Shown: positions 48,275-57,416, counted from the stretch's first letter. The stretch is DNA of 64,000 nucleotides from Virgibacillus subterraneus (GCF_900110695.1 NZ_FOEH01000002.1:434001-498000); one strand, 5' to 3'. Translations and numbers: made by a program. The notes: generated from the letters alone by a model not told the origin.

Positions 48275-49321
48275 TTGATATTTGATCGTATTGTCATTAC
48301 ATGTTGCTCCCAATTAAAAACTGGACGTAGTGTCTCAGCAATATATCATCTACTAAAAGGAAAAAAATCAATCCAAACCGTTCAGGATGCTCACATATAT
48401 AAATTGGATAATTTTTACGGAATTTATAAATCGTTAAAGAAGCAGAATTTTGATGAAAGAATAGATAAGCTTATCTCTGCAGGTTTAGTTCAGCTTAATG
48501 ATAATTCTTCAGCAATACCAACTGCATTAGGTAATGAATGGTTACAAGAAAATCCAAATAGTATTCCGCTACGTTACTTTAATGGAATGAACTACTCTAG
48601 TTCTGCAACCATATTTTTTGAAAGATTAGTCCTTTTAATTCAAACTATATCAAATAGTAGTAACAGCAACCTTAACTTCATACCGGTTGTTGATAAACCA
48701 GTGGTTACAGGTTGGGTGAAAGAACAATATTACGTTATTAAGCAAGATCTGCATTATTTTCTGCAAAGTTTTTATGACGAATTGTACGATCTTCTAAAAT
48801 GTTTTCAGGATCAAGAAGCAAGTATGTTTGTCGATAGTTTAACAGGATTCAAGCACTATGGAATGAGCAGTTATCAGCTGGCTGATAATTATAACCTTAA
48901 ATTGATAGATGTGCCTTTGGCTCTTATTGGAATAATTCATCATATGTTATTCACAATCGAACATGATACAAGAAAATATCCATTGTTATCACACATTAAA
49001 AATGAATTGCCAGAGTACTCGAATACTACTAAATCAGCAACTAAGACGAGGGAACTTTTAAATTGCCATTACACTGCAGAAGAGATCTCGATTATGCGTA
49101 ACCTAAAACTGAATACAATTTATGACCATATTGTTGAAATAGCACTATATGATGAGCAATTTCCTCTTGACAATTACATAGATGAGCAAGGTCATCAGGA
49201 AGTTTTAAATGTGATAAATAGATTGAAATCCTATAAATTAAAAGATATCAAGCAAGAGATAAATAAGGAAATAAGCTACTTTCAAATAAGACTTGTTTTA
49301 GCTGTTGAAAATATAACGTAA
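48275..49321 (+). CDS. ypbB: YpbB, helix-turn-helix protein paired with RecQ
   Basis: A TTG start follows AAAGGAGTTTAGAACA. The 348-residue product begins with IVITCCSQLKTGRSVSAIYH and has a C-terminal helix-turn-helix (YTAEEISIMRNLKLNTIYDH). In Bacillus ypbB is always linked to recQ and shares the helicase-associated HTH domain that RecQ lacks here. It may therefore act with RecQ on DNA. Spacing to recQ is 13 bases. Confidence 0.88.
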   Translation: MIFDRIVITCCSQLKTGRSVSAIYHLLKGKKSIQTVQDAHIYKLDNFYGIYKSLKKQNFDERIDKLISAGLVQLNDNSSAIPTALGNEWLQENPNSIPLRYFNGMNYSSSATIFFERLVLLIQTISNSSNSNLNFIPVVDKPVVTGWVKEQYYVIKQDLHYFLQSFYDELYDLLKCFQDQEASMFVDSLTGFKHYGMSSYQLADNYNLKLIDVPLALIGIIHHMLFTIEHDTRKYPLLSHIKNELPEYSNTTKSATKTRELLNCHYTAEEISIMRNLKLNTIYDHIVEIALYDEQFPLDNYIDEQGHQEVLNVINRLKSYKLKDIKQEINKEISYFQIRLVLAVENIT

Positions 49322-49334
49322 TCAGGTGATAGAA

Positions 49335-50870
49335 TTGAGTGTGAATATATTAAAAAGCCAATTATTCAATCAGTTTAATATTACATCTTTTCGAGAAGGA
49401 CAAGAGGAGATCATTAATGACGTAATGCATGGAAAAGATGTATTAGGAATTTTACCAACTGGATCCGGAAAATCATTATGTTACCAATTACCCGCAACAA
49501 TTATGGAAGGGGTGACAATTGTTGTTTCTCCACTAATTTCATTAATGCAAGATCAGGTGAAGCAATTAAAATCAACAGGATTTAAATCTGTTATTGCGTT
49601 AAACAGTTTTCTGGAACCAAAAGAGAAAAGACGTGCATTCGAGCATCTGAATGAGTACAAGTTAATTTACATATCTCCAGAATTCCTTCAGCAATCACAA
49701 ATAATAGACTACTTAAAAAATATTAAAATTAGTTTATTTGTAGTTGATGAGGCTCATTGTATATCACAGTGGGGGCACGAATTCAGGCCTGATTATTTAC
49801 GGTTAGGCTCTATTTTGGAAAAAGTGAATAATCCTACCGTCTTAGCTTTAAGTGCAACAGCAACCAAAGAAGTGCAGGAAGACATAATTTATTCATTAAA
49901 TAGACCTAATATTCAGAAACATATATACCCGATGGATCGTGAAAATATCTCTTTTACTGTGCAAAAAGTAAATAGGGATATTGAAAAGAAGGAGATTATC
50001 ATTAACTTACTGAAAAGTCATCGTGTGCCTACATTGATTTATTTTTCAAGCAAACGAAAAACAGAAGAAATTGCAGCATTCCTGTCTGAAAATGTCCCTT
50101 CACACCGTACAGCTTTTTATCATGGTGATATGGACCAATTAGATCGGATAACAATTCAACAGCAGTTTATGAATGATCAGATAGATGTAATCTGTTGTAC
50201 TAGTGCATTTGGCATGGGGATTAATAAACACAATATTCGATTGGTGCTTCATTATCATTTTCCACTGCAGATAGAATCCTATATACAGGAAATTGGACGT
50301 GCTGGCCGCGATGGAGAATCAAGTGTGAGCCTTTTACTCTATACTTCAGGTGATGAACTTATTCCAAATGCTATAATCGGGAATGAATTACCGAGCGTAG
50401 AAACATTAGACACAATTTTCATGAATCTTTATCGGTTGTATTTAAAATCACCTAAGTTTTTATCCTATCAAGACATGCAGGAAAAATTACAACTAAATGA
50501 AACCGAATGGAGATTTTTGCACTATCAAATGGAAAAGCATGGTATGATTAAAGGGAATAAGATTATTTATCAAAGGGATATTTGGAATAAGGCTTTGCTT
50601 AATATAAGCGATTTAATTAAAAAAAGAAATTTATTAAAAGAACAGAAGTTAAAAGAAATAATTTCCTGGATTCATGAAGAGGAATGTTTACGCAAACATC
50701 TTTATAAAAGCTTTCAGATTAATTACAAGTCTCCTTTGTATGGATGCTGTTCGAATTGTGGTTTTACAATTAATGAATGGAATGCTAAACAAACAGAAGT
50801 CAATCATGCAACACATAATTGGGAAAACAAGTTACGAAATTTATTGTTAAATGGAGTTCAGAATGGCTAG
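49335..50870 (+). CDS. recQ: ATP-dependent DNA helicase RecQ
   Basis: TTG 49335 is placed after AGGTGAT. The 511-residue helicase has motif 0 (FNITSFREGQ), Walker A (GILPTGSGKSLCYQLP), DEAH box (FVVDEAHCISQWGHEFRPDY), and the helicase C domain with QEIGRAGRDG. A RecQ-type zinc site (EECLRKHLYKSF, GCCSNCG) follows. There is no HRDC domain, so it is a short form like B. subtilis RecQ. It unwinds forks and recombination intermediates. Confidence 0.95.
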   Translation: MSVNILKSQLFNQFNITSFREGQEEIINDVMHGKDVLGILPTGSGKSLCYQLPATIMEGVTIVVSPLISLMQDQVKQLKSTGFKSVIALNSFLEPKEKRRAFEHLNEYKLIYISPEFLQQSQIIDYLKNIKISLFVVDEAHCISQWGHEFRPDYLRLGSILEKVNNPTVLALSATATKEVQEDIIYSLNRPNIQKHIYPMDRENISFTVQKVNRDIEKKEIIINLLKSHRVPTLIYFSSKRKTEEIAAFLSENVPSHRTAFYHGDMDQLDRITIQQQFMNDQIDVICCTSAFGMGINKHNIRLVLHYHFPLQIESYIQEIGRAGRDGESSVSLLLYTSGDELIPNAIIGNELPSVETLDTIFMNLYRLYLKSPKFLSYQDMQEKLQLNETEWRFLHYQMEKHGMIKGNKIIYQRDIWNKALLNISDLIKKRNLLKEQKLKEIISWIHEEECLRKHLYKSFQINYKSPLYGCCSNCGFTINEWNAKQTEVNHATHNWENKLRNLLLNGVQNG

Positions 50871-51450
50871 TCAAAGTGAGATAATAAAGGGAATGACTGA
50901 TAAGGAATTAAGCAAACAGATATTTTTTTCACAATTGCTATTAATCGTAGTTAGTTTGCTTTCAAGTTTGATATTTTTTGATGACATGGTAGAGTGGTTT
51001 GGTCTATTTCGCTTTAACTTATATGAAATAGCTTATTATGGAATATTACCGGGACTTATCATCGTTGCTTCAGATATCATCCTTATTTATTTTTTTCCAA
51101 AAAAATACTATGATGATGGTGGCATTAATGATAGAATTTTTAGAAACCGTTCCATCAAAAAAATTTTTGCCATTGCTTTATTGGTAGCTGTTTCTGAAGA
51201 AATATTGTTTAGAGGAGTTATTCAGACTACATTTGGTTATGTAGTTGCTAGTATTATTTTCGCACTTATTCATATTCGCTACTTAAAAAAGCCTGTATTG
51301 TTACTATCAGTTTTAATTGTAAGTTTTTATATTGGGTATATTTTTATACTTACGGAAAATTTATTAGTCACAATTACTGCTCATTTTATTGTAGACTTTT
51401 TATTAGGGGTAGTTATTCGCTTCAAAAGTGAGGTGCTGTATAATGAGTAA
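50863..51450 (+). CDS. ypbD: CPBP-family membrane protease YpbD
   Basis: The gene overlaps the recQ end; ATG 50863 is preferred after GGAGTTCAGA. The 195-residue protein has about five membrane helices. The Abi/CPBP motif is EEILFRGV near residue 110, followed by FALIHIRYL and TAHFIVDFLLG with the further metal ligand His. Such proteases cut peptides within membranes. It is followed directly by ypbE. Confidence 0.92.
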   Translation: MASQSEIIKGMTDKELSKQIFFSQLLLIVVSLLSSLIFFDDMVEWFGLFRFNLYEIAYYGILPGLIIVASDIILIYFFPKKYYDDGGINDRIFRNRSIKKIFAIALLVAVSEEILFRGVIQTTFGYVVASIIFALIHIRYLKKPVLLLSVLIVSFYIGYIFILTENLLVTITAHFIVDFLLGVVIRFKSEVLYNE

Positions 51451-51769
51451 AGAGACCAAAGAATATACTGATCAGGCAAATGAATTACGAAAGCTTTTTA
51501 ATGAAGTTCAAGAGGAAAGTGAACAATCTGTACCAGTAGATGATGGTGAAGATGAAGGTTCCGAAACAGAACAAGAAGAACGTGATGTTGATATATTAAA
51601 CTTGCCACCACGTAAAGAGGTACATAGTACAAATAATAAGCGAACCAGAGTTAAATTAAGTGGAGCATCACTTCGCTTAGTTATTGTAGTTGTTATATTT
51701 TTAGCATTCTTAGGTGGAGCATATTATCTATGGGGACAAGAACTAATGGAAGTTATTACAAATATCTAG
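51443..51769 (+). CDS. ypbE: YpbE-like membrane protein without LysM domain
   Basis: ATG 51443 follows GAGGTGCTGTATA. The 108-residue product has an acidic N-terminal part, a basic stretch (STNNKRTRVKLSGASLRL) and a transmembrane helix (LVIVVVIFLAFLGGAYYLWG). It sits where ypbE lies in B. subtilis, but ends soon after the membrane helix. The LysM domain of longer YpbE proteins is missing. It may be a shortened ortholog. Confidence 0.7.
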   Translation: MSKETKEYTDQANELRKLFNEVQEESEQSVPVDDGEDEGSETEQEERDVDILNLPPRKEVHSTNNKRTRVKLSGASLRLVIVVVIFLAFLGGAYYLWGQELMEVITNI

Positions 51770-51774
51770 TAAAA

Positions 51775-51797
51775 AGGTGCCCTTTAATAGGCACCTC
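51775..51797 (-). terminator. terminator of the cotJ operon
   Basis: AGGTGCC and GGCACCT pair around an eight-base loop, and on the minus strand T residues follow. It separates the convergent ypbE and cotJC genes. Confidence 0.75.
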
Positions 51798-51806
51798 CAG
51801 GCAAAG

Positions 51807-52376
51807 TCAGAATATAACTTTTTTATCTTTTTCCTCTTTAAGTATTTCGACGGCTTCTCTGAAACGTAATGAGTGTACCACTTCACGCTCTCTAAGATAT
51901 TTTAAGCCATCATTTAGATCAGGATCATCGGATAAGTTAATAATCCATTGGTAGGTTGCTCTTGCCTTTTCCTCTGCAGCTATATCTTCATATAAGTCTG
52001 CAATCGGATCCCCTTTTGCTTGAATATAGGTAGCGGTCCAAGGTGCGCCAGCAGCATTATGATAAAATAAAGCATTATCATGGCTGGCATAATGGGCACC
52101 AAGACCTGCTTCCTCCATCTGTTCTGGGGTTGCATCCTTTGTGAGTTTGTATATCATAGTTGCTATCATTTCGAGATGGGCAAATTCTTCTGTACCAATA
52201 TCGGTAAGTAAACCTATTACCTTGTCAGGTATGCTGTATCGTTGATTTAAGTAACGTAAAGCCGCAGCTAATTCACCGTCAGCACCACCGTACTGCTCAA
52301 TCAGAAATTTAGCGAGACGGGGATTACATTCGGTGACTTTAACAGGGTATTCCAGTTTTTTCTCATAATACCACAA
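51807..52376 (-). CDS. cotJC: spore coat protein CotJC (Mn-catalase-like)
   Basis: The 189-residue protein has the manganese-catalase-like four-helix bundle. Metal-ligand Glu/His positions are in EEFAHLEMIATMIYKLT and EEKARATYQWIIN. It is the last gene of the SigE-type cotJABC operon and is incorporated into the coat of developing spores. Its ATG follows AGGAGGAGATATTTTG. Confidence 0.95.
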   Translation of the reverse strand: MWYYEKKLEYPVKVTECNPRLAKFLIEQYGGADGELAAALRYLNQRYSIPDKVIGLLTDIGTEEFAHLEMIATMIYKLTKDATPEQMEEAGLGAHYASHDNALFYHNAAGAPWTATYIQAKGDPIADLYEDIAAEEKARATYQWIINLSDDPDLNDGLKYLREREVVHSLRFREAVEILKEEKDKKVIF

Positions 52377-52412
52377 AATATCTCCTCCTAGATATTAGAT
52401 ATTCCATTTAAA

Positions 52413-52676
52413 TTAAACCTGCCAAGGCCAAGGAGTGTTATCCCAATCCCACGGATAATTTGAATAACTTCTTCCGTACTGCATTAATGGCCCAAACTTT
52501 TTTTCGAACTTAACTTTGAGTTCTTTGCTTTGCTTTGAGAATAAATTAAATTGTTCTATTGCATCATAATCTTGTGGGTGTGTATCTAAATATAATGTTA
52601 GCTCCACTAATACGAAATCCACTGCTTGAATTTCCTCGAGCAGTTTGTAATATTCAGATGGAAGCACTTTATTCAT
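52413..52676 (-). CDS. cotJB: spore coat protein CotJB
   Basis: ATG 52676 is chosen after AGAGGTGATGTTG; it gives 87 residues, the usual CotJB length. Conserved segments are SEYYKLLEEIQAVDFVLVEL and TLYLDTHPQDYDAIEQFN, and the end is Trp/Tyr-rich (YPWDWDNTPWPWQV). It overlaps the cotJA end. Needed with CotJA and CotJC in spore coat assembly. Confidence 0.93.
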   Translation of the reverse strand: MNKVLPSEYYKLLEEIQAVDFVLVELTLYLDTHPQDYDAIEQFNLFSKQSKELKVKFEKKFGPLMQYGRSYSNYPWDWDNTPWPWQV

Positions 52677-52893
52677 CAACATCACCTCTTTTATTAGGTC
52701 CTGGATAGGGACTGAATAACTCTTTCCATAGTGTTCCATGATATAGCGCTGCTCTTGGTTCGAATTGTGCTAATCCAGGGGGTTGGAAGTTAATGTATAG
52801 TTGAGGTGGGGTAGAATAACTTTTTACTGTCATAGGTGGGCAAGGGTCATATGGGCTGGCATAGGGTTCCCAAAATTTATATTGTGTGAACAT
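52669..52893 (-). CDS. cotJA: spore coat protein CotJA
   Basis: ATG 52893 follows GAAAGGAGGATTTT. The 74-residue product has the CotJA pattern: KFWEPYASPYDPCPPMTVKS, then TPPQLYINFQPPGLAQF. The end (GPNKRGDVDE) overlaps cotJB. It is the first gene of the operon. Confidence 0.9.
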   Translation of the reverse strand: MFTQYKFWEPYASPYDPCPPMTVKSYSTPPQLYINFQPPGLAQFEPRAALYHGTLWKELFSPYPGPNKRGDVDE

Positions 52894-52933
52894 AAAATCC
52901 TCCTTTCGAAATAATACTTTTCCGCTTCTATTC

Positions 52934-52963
52934 ATGGTATGTAAGTATATGGATGTCCTATTC
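52934..52963 (-). promoter_or_regulatory. SigE-like promoter of cotJABC
   Basis: On the minus strand GAATA (52963-52959) is followed by CATACCAT (52941-52934). This fits the SigE -10 consensus CATACANT with one mismatch and a spacing typical of SigE promoters. Confidence 0.5.
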
Positions 52964-52990
52964 AATTATATATAGTGCTTAATATCTTTT

Positions 52991-53113
52991 TCTTACTAGA
53001 TAAGTGCAACTCAGGCTTATCTTTATTAAGGCTTGCACCCCGAGTATAAGAGGTTCTAAGAAAGCAAAGTACGCTTTTAGAAGAATTCTTGCAACGAATG
53101 CCAAGTTTTCTAA
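52991..53113 (+). repeat. dispersed palindromic leader repeat, copy A
   Basis: The 120-base element contains AGTGCAA and TTGCAC arms, a TTCTAAGAAAGC/GCTTTTAGAA stem around AAAGTAC, and ends CAAGTTTTCTAA. It lies 50 bases upstream of ypbG. Copies B and C share these pieces in the same orientation. Confidence 0.75.
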
Positions 53114-53162
53114 CACAAATCATTTGTATTATGAATGTGTATGACTGAAAGGAGGATTAAGA

Positions 53163-53921
53163 TTGATTTATATAATATCTGCCTGTGTATTAATTCCTTC
53201 TGCATTTATATTGTATATGATATATAAAGCACATCATGATACAATTGATTACCGAACAATTAAAGTTACTGACTTATCGTCTGAGTTTAATTTATTTTTT
53301 ATATCTGATATACATCGAAGAAAAGTAAGGACTGAAACGTTACGGTCCATAAAGGAGAACGTTAAACTTGTTGTTATTGGTGGGGACATAACAGAAAAAG
53401 GCGTACCAATTGAACGAACGAGGGAAAATATTCGCAAGCTAAAAGAATTTGGTGCTCCTATATATTTTGTTTGGGGAAATAATGACTATGAAGCACTTCC
53501 AAGTAAAATATATGGACTCTTAATTAGTGAAGGTGTAACAATACTGACGAATAACAATCATGATATATTAATTGGCAGCCAGACAATAAGCTTAATGGGA
53601 TTAGACTGCTGTCAGCACAGTGAAGCACGGATGGATCTAGCAATGAAAAACGTAAACGGATTTTATACTATTCTTCTAACACATGACCCCAGTGCTTTTT
53701 ATGAAACAGAGGAAGAATTTCAAAATAAAGTTGACATTGTTTTGGCTGGTCATACACATGGTGGTCAGATTCGTATTTTCGGATTTGGATATTTTGAAAA
53801 GGGCGGATTAACTAAATTACACAACACTAAAATCTTTGTCAGTGAAGGTTATGGGTATACTAGACTGCCATTTCGACTTGGAACAAGATCAGAATGTCAT
53901 GTATTAACTTTTAAGCAATAA
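53163..53921 (+). CDS. ypbG: metallophosphoesterase YpbG
   Basis: A TTG start follows GAAAGGAGGATTAAGA. The 252-residue product has an N-terminal membrane segment (YIISACVLIPSAFILYMIYK) and a calcineurin-like phosphoesterase domain with ISDIHRRK, VIGGDITEKG, FVWGNNDYE and ILAGHTHGGQIRIFG (here LAGHTHGGQ) motifs. It needs two metals. The substrate is unknown. Confidence 0.92.
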   Translation: MIYIISACVLIPSAFILYMIYKAHHDTIDYRTIKVTDLSSEFNLFFISDIHRRKVRTETLRSIKENVKLVVIGGDITEKGVPIERTRENIRKLKEFGAPIYFVWGNNDYEALPSKIYGLLISEGVTILTNNNHDILIGSQTISLMGLDCCQHSEARMDLAMKNVNGFYTILLTHDPSAFYETEEEFQNKVDIVLAGHTHGGQIRIFGFGYFEKGGLTKLHNTKIFVSEGYGYTRLPFRLGTRSECHVLTFKQ

Positions 53922-54014
53922 TAATTGTGATGTTCAACAAATGCATCAATAGCATATACTTATAGTAATTAAAAAAGTTAATGTTTTTAATTAGAATAAT
54001 AATGATTAATTTTG

Positions 54015-54135
54015 TTTAGCAGTTAAGAAATATACTTTCATAACTGCATAAGTGCAACTAAGGCTTGCACTTCAAAGTATAAGGGGTTAAATAGACTTCA
54101 TAAAGCCCATTTGACAATAAGTCAAGTTTTCTAAA
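54015..54135 (+). repeat. dispersed palindromic leader repeat, copy B
   Basis: The copy has TTTAGCAGTTAAGAAA at its left end, AGTGCAACTAAGGCTTGCACT as an inverted repeat, a weaker central stem, and CAAGTTTTCTAA at its end, 29 bases upstream of ypbH. Confidence 0.75.
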
Positions 54136-54160
54136 ATGTATTTATAAAGGAGGATGCTTT

Positions 54161-54742
54161 ATGCGAATTGAACGAGTGTCCGATAGCCAATTTACAATTT
54201 TTTTAACGTTTGATGATCTAATAGATCGTGGTTTTACGAAAGAGGATTTATGGCATGATGCTACGAATGTGCGCAATTTATTTAGTGATATGATGTACGA
54301 AGCCAGTACGGAATTAGGATTTGAATTGGAAGGTGTTCTCCTCGTTCAAGTTCATTTAATGCAGGCACAGGGTATGCATGTAATCGTGACTCAAAAAATT
54401 GAAAATACAAGTTGGGAAGAGGATTTCATTGAGATGAAAGTAACGTTAGATGAAAGTAAGGAAATGATATTTTCTTTTAAAGAGTTTGAGGATATTATTC
54501 AAGTATCTTCCTACTTATCAGTTATAAATATGGATGGCGGACAGGTATATTATATGAATAATCGTTACTATATGTTGCTAAATGAGGATGAGCTGACCCC
54601 GAAAAACAAAGAGAATATCATTGCAGTTATGTCTGAGTTTTCTTCTCCCAGTATTATTACATCACATCGATTAAAGGAATACGGTAAAGTAATCATGCAA
54701 GAAAATGCAGTAAATCAAATTATGAAGATCTTTTATGATTAA
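54161..54742 (+). CDS. mecB: adaptor protein MecB/YpbH (MecA family)
   Basis: AAAGGAGGATGCTTT precedes the ATG. The 193-residue protein has the MecA N-terminal substrate-binding domain (RIERVSDSQFTIFLTFDDLI, DRGFTKEDLW) and C-terminal ClpC-binding domain (FSFKEFEDIIQVSSYLSVIN). Adaptors of this family deliver proteins to the ClpCP protease. As in B. subtilis it lies next to ypbG and gudB. Confidence 0.93.
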   Translation: MRIERVSDSQFTIFLTFDDLIDRGFTKEDLWHDATNVRNLFSDMMYEASTELGFELEGVLLVQVHLMQAQGMHVIVTQKIENTSWEEDFIEMKVTLDESKEMIFSFKEFEDIIQVSSYLSVINMDGGQVYYMNNRYYMLLNEDELTPKNKENIIAVMSEFSSPSIITSHRLKEYGKVIMQENAVNQIMKIFYD

Positions 54743-54822
54743 TAAGAATAACTAGGGAAGAAGACTGATCTGAAATCGCTTTCATATCAAAATTAATTAC
54801 CGTATAAAATAACCTTATTTTA

Positions 54823-54850
54823 TTGCATATTTATCATGAACGTGTATACT
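54823..54850 (+). promoter_or_regulatory. sigma-A promoter of gudB
   Basis: TTGCAT and TATACT are separated by 16 bases, about 50 bases before the gudB start. Confidence 0.65.
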
Positions 54851-54902
54851 AATCTCTGAGTACAGCTATAATAATTTTTTTGATAATCTAGGAGGTAAAT
54901 TC

Positions 54903-56183
54903 ATGGTAGCCGATAAACCAGCAGATTCTGCCAAAGAAGCAATTGATAAATTGGATGTGTTAAATTCAACGCGCACAGTTGTAAAAAATGCATTGGAGAA
55001 ATTGGGTTACCCTGATGAAGTATTTGAATTGCTAAAAGAACCCATTCGAATGATGACAGTGAGAATGCCTGTTCGAATGGATGATGGTTCAATCAAAGTC
55101 TTCACTGGATACCGTGCTCAGCATAATGATGCAGTTGGTCCAACAAAAGGCGGGGTAAGATTTCATCCTGATGTTACAGAGAAAGAAGTTAAGGCCCTGT
55201 CAATTTGGATGAGTTTAAAAGCAGGAATTATGGATTTACCATATGGCGGAGGTAAGGGCGGCATTATTTGTGATCCTCGTGAAATGTCATTTCGCGAACT
55301 AGAAGGAATTAGTCGTGGATATGTACGTGCGATAAGTCAAATCGTTGGCCCAAATAAAGACATTCCTGCACCAGATGTATTCACTAACTCACAAATTATG
55401 GCGTGGATGATGGATGAATACAGCCGTATTGATGAATTTAATAATCCTGGTTTTATTACAGGGAAACCTATTGTTCTTGGTGGCTCACATGGAAGAGAAA
55501 CCGCAACTGCTAAAGGTGTAACAATTTGTATTGATGAAGCAGCTAGAAAAAAAGGTATAGATGTAAAAGGTGCAAGAGTAGTTGTCCAAGGTTTTGGTAA
55601 TGCAGGAAGTTTTTTAGCGAAATTCTTACATGACGCCGGCGCAAAAGTGGTAGGTATATCAGATGCCTATGGCGGTTTACATGATTCTGAGGGACTTGAC
55701 ATTGATTACTTGCTTGACCGTAGAGATAGTTTTGGAACAGTCACAAAATTATTTAATAATACAATATCAAATCAGGATCTACTTGAATTGGATTGCGATA
55801 TTCTAGTACCGGCTGCTGTTGAAAATCAAATTAGAGAAGAAAATGCACATAAGATTAAAGCTAGTATTGTAGTAGAAGCAGCGAATGGCCCAACAACATT
55901 AGATGCTACAAGAATTTTGTCTGAGCGCGGAATATTACTTGTTCCAGATGTCCTAGCATCTGCAGGTGGAGTAACGGTATCTTATTTTGAATGGGTCCAA
56001 AATAATCAGGGGTATTATTGGGAAGAAGAGGAAATTCAGGAAAAGCTTAAAAAAATAATGGTTAAGGCGTTCAACAATATATATAACACTGCGGAAACAA
56101 GACGCGTAGATATGCGCCTTGCAGCTTATATGGTCGGCGTTCGAAAAATGGCCGAAGCAGCAAGATTCCGTGGATGGGTATAA
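54903..56183 (+). CDS. gudB: NAD-specific glutamate dehydrogenase
   Basis: TAGGAGGTAAATTC precedes the ATG. The 426-residue enzyme has the catalytic Lys in SLKAGIMDLPYGGGKGG near residue 107, the preceding GGVRFHP region, and the NAD-binding VVQGFGNAGSFLAKFLHDAG near residue 224. It converts glutamate to 2-oxoglutarate and ammonia. The 9-bp duplication that inactivates gudB in B. subtilis 168 is absent, so it should be active. Confidence 0.96.
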   Translation: MVADKPADSAKEAIDKLDVLNSTRTVVKNALEKLGYPDEVFELLKEPIRMMTVRMPVRMDDGSIKVFTGYRAQHNDAVGPTKGGVRFHPDVTEKEVKALSIWMSLKAGIMDLPYGGGKGGIICDPREMSFRELEGISRGYVRAISQIVGPNKDIPAPDVFTNSQIMAWMMDEYSRIDEFNNPGFITGKPIVLGGSHGRETATAKGVTICIDEAARKKGIDVKGARVVVQGFGNAGSFLAKFLHDAGAKVVGISDAYGGLHDSEGLDIDYLLDRRDSFGTVTKLFNNTISNQDLLELDCDILVPAAVENQIREENAHKIKASIVVEAANGPTTLDATRILSERGILLVPDVLASAGGVTVSYFEWVQNNQGYYWEEEEIQEKLKKIMVKAFNNIYNTAETRRVDMRLAAYMVGVRKMAEAARFRGWV

Positions 56184-56223
56184 TGATTTAGTATTTCACT
56201 CATTGTAAAACCAAATAAATGAC

Positions 56224-56263
56224 GAAAAAACTCTTATCATGTATAGTTGGGTAGGAGTTTTTT
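56224..56263 (+). terminator. terminator of gudB
   Basis: AAAAAACTC and GAGTTTTTT pair across a 22-base loop with an A run before and T run after. It touches the left end of repeat copy C. Confidence 0.7.
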
Positions 56264-56360
56264 AGCAGTTAAGAAAGTATAACTACACTAAGGGGTTCTA
56301 TGAAAGCGAAAGCAAAGTACGCTTTCATAAGAATCCCTTTATGAATTCCAAGTTTTCTAA
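56261..56360 (+). repeat. dispersed palindromic leader repeat, copy C
   Basis: The copy starts TTTAGCAGTTAAGAAAGTAT, contains the strongest stem (TCTATGAAAGCG with CGCTTTCATAAGA) and ends CAAGTTTTCTAA, 31 bases upstream of ypdA. It shares AAAGCAAAGTACGCTTT with copy A. Confidence 0.8.
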
Positions 56361-56391
56361 TGTTACATGTAAGAAAAGGAAGTGCTTTAAT

Positions 56392-57366
56392 ATGCAAAAA
56401 GAATCAACTATAATTATTGGGGGTGGCCCTTGTGGAATGTCGTGTGCCATTGAGCTCCAGAATAAAGGCATAAAACCATTAATAATAGAAAAAGAAAATG
56501 TGGTTAATACGATTTATAACTTTCCAACCCACCAGACATTCTTTAGCTCAAGTGAGAAGCTCGAGATTGGAAATATCCCATTTATAACCGAAAAACAAAA
56601 ACCTGTACGTAATCAGGCTTTAGCATACTATCGATCAGTAGCAGAGCGAACAAAGTTAAGAATTAATACATTTGAAAAAGTTATAGAAATCAAACCAAGT
56701 AAATACAATATTCAATTAAAAACTGAAAAGAACACAGGTGAAATATTTGAATATCAGGCAGAGAATTTAATAATTGCTACTGGCTATTATGACCAGCCGA
56801 ATAAGATGGTGATTCCAGGTGAAGAGTTACCAAAAGTAATGCATTATTTTAAAGAATCGCACCCTTATTTCAATAAAGATGTAGTTATAATAGGGGGTAA
56901 AAATTCAGCAGTTGATGCTACGTTGGAACTGCATAAAGCAGGAGCAAATGTTACTGTTCTGTATCGAGGTAATACCTACTCTCAGAGTATAAAACCATGG
57001 ATTTTGCCTGAATTCGATGCTTTAGTCAGAAAAGATATTGTAACTATGGAATTTAACGCTAATATATCCAAAATAACAAACCATAAAGTAGAGTATAAAG
57101 TTAATGGTGAATTGAAAACAATCGATAATGATTTTGTGTTTGCTATGACTGGGTACAAGCCCGATCTCCAGTTTCTGAAAAGGGCAGGAGTTTCGGTTGA
57201 CGAAAAAAATGGCTGCCCTATTTTTGATGAAAATACAATGAAAACAAACGTGGAAGGAATTTATGTAGCCGGTGTAGTAGCAGCTGGTTATAACAATAAT
57301 AAGATCTTTATTGAAAATGGCAGACACCATGGTGGACTTATTGCGAGATCTATAACGAAAGAATAG
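56392..57366 (+). CDS. ypdA: bacillithiol disulfide reductase YpdA
   Basis: ATG 56392 is used because 324 residues is the usual YpdA length; a longer frame starts inside the repeat. The N-terminal FAD motif is IIGGGPCGMSCAIELQNKGI near residue 8, the NAD(P)H motif VIIGGKNSAVDATLELHKAG near residue 166, and the final FAD strand NVEGIYVAGVVAAG. The Cys in the GGGPCGM motif is the known active Cys. It recycles oxidised bacillithiol. Confidence 0.93.
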   Translation: MQKESTIIIGGGPCGMSCAIELQNKGIKPLIIEKENVVNTIYNFPTHQTFFSSSEKLEIGNIPFITEKQKPVRNQALAYYRSVAERTKLRINTFEKVIEIKPSKYNIQLKTEKNTGEIFEYQAENLIIATGYYDQPNKMVIPGEELPKVMHYFKESHPYFNKDVVIIGGKNSAVDATLELHKAGANVTVLYRGNTYSQSIKPWILPEFDALVRKDIVTMEFNANISKITNHKVEYKVNGELKTIDNDFVFAMTGYKPDLQFLKRAGVSVDEKNGCPIFDENTMKTNVEGIYVAGVVAAGYNNNKIFIENGRHHGGLIARSITKE

Positions 57367-57411
57367 AAAAGCAAAGGATAACAGCTGTATATAGCGTTAT
57401 CCTTTGCTTTT
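57367..57411. terminator. bidirectional terminator between ypdA and ansA
   Basis: AAAGCAAAGGATAAC and GTTATCCTTTGCTTT form a 15-base perfect stem with A and T runs outside. It serves both convergent genes. Confidence 0.95.
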
Positions 57412-57416
57412 GTTTA

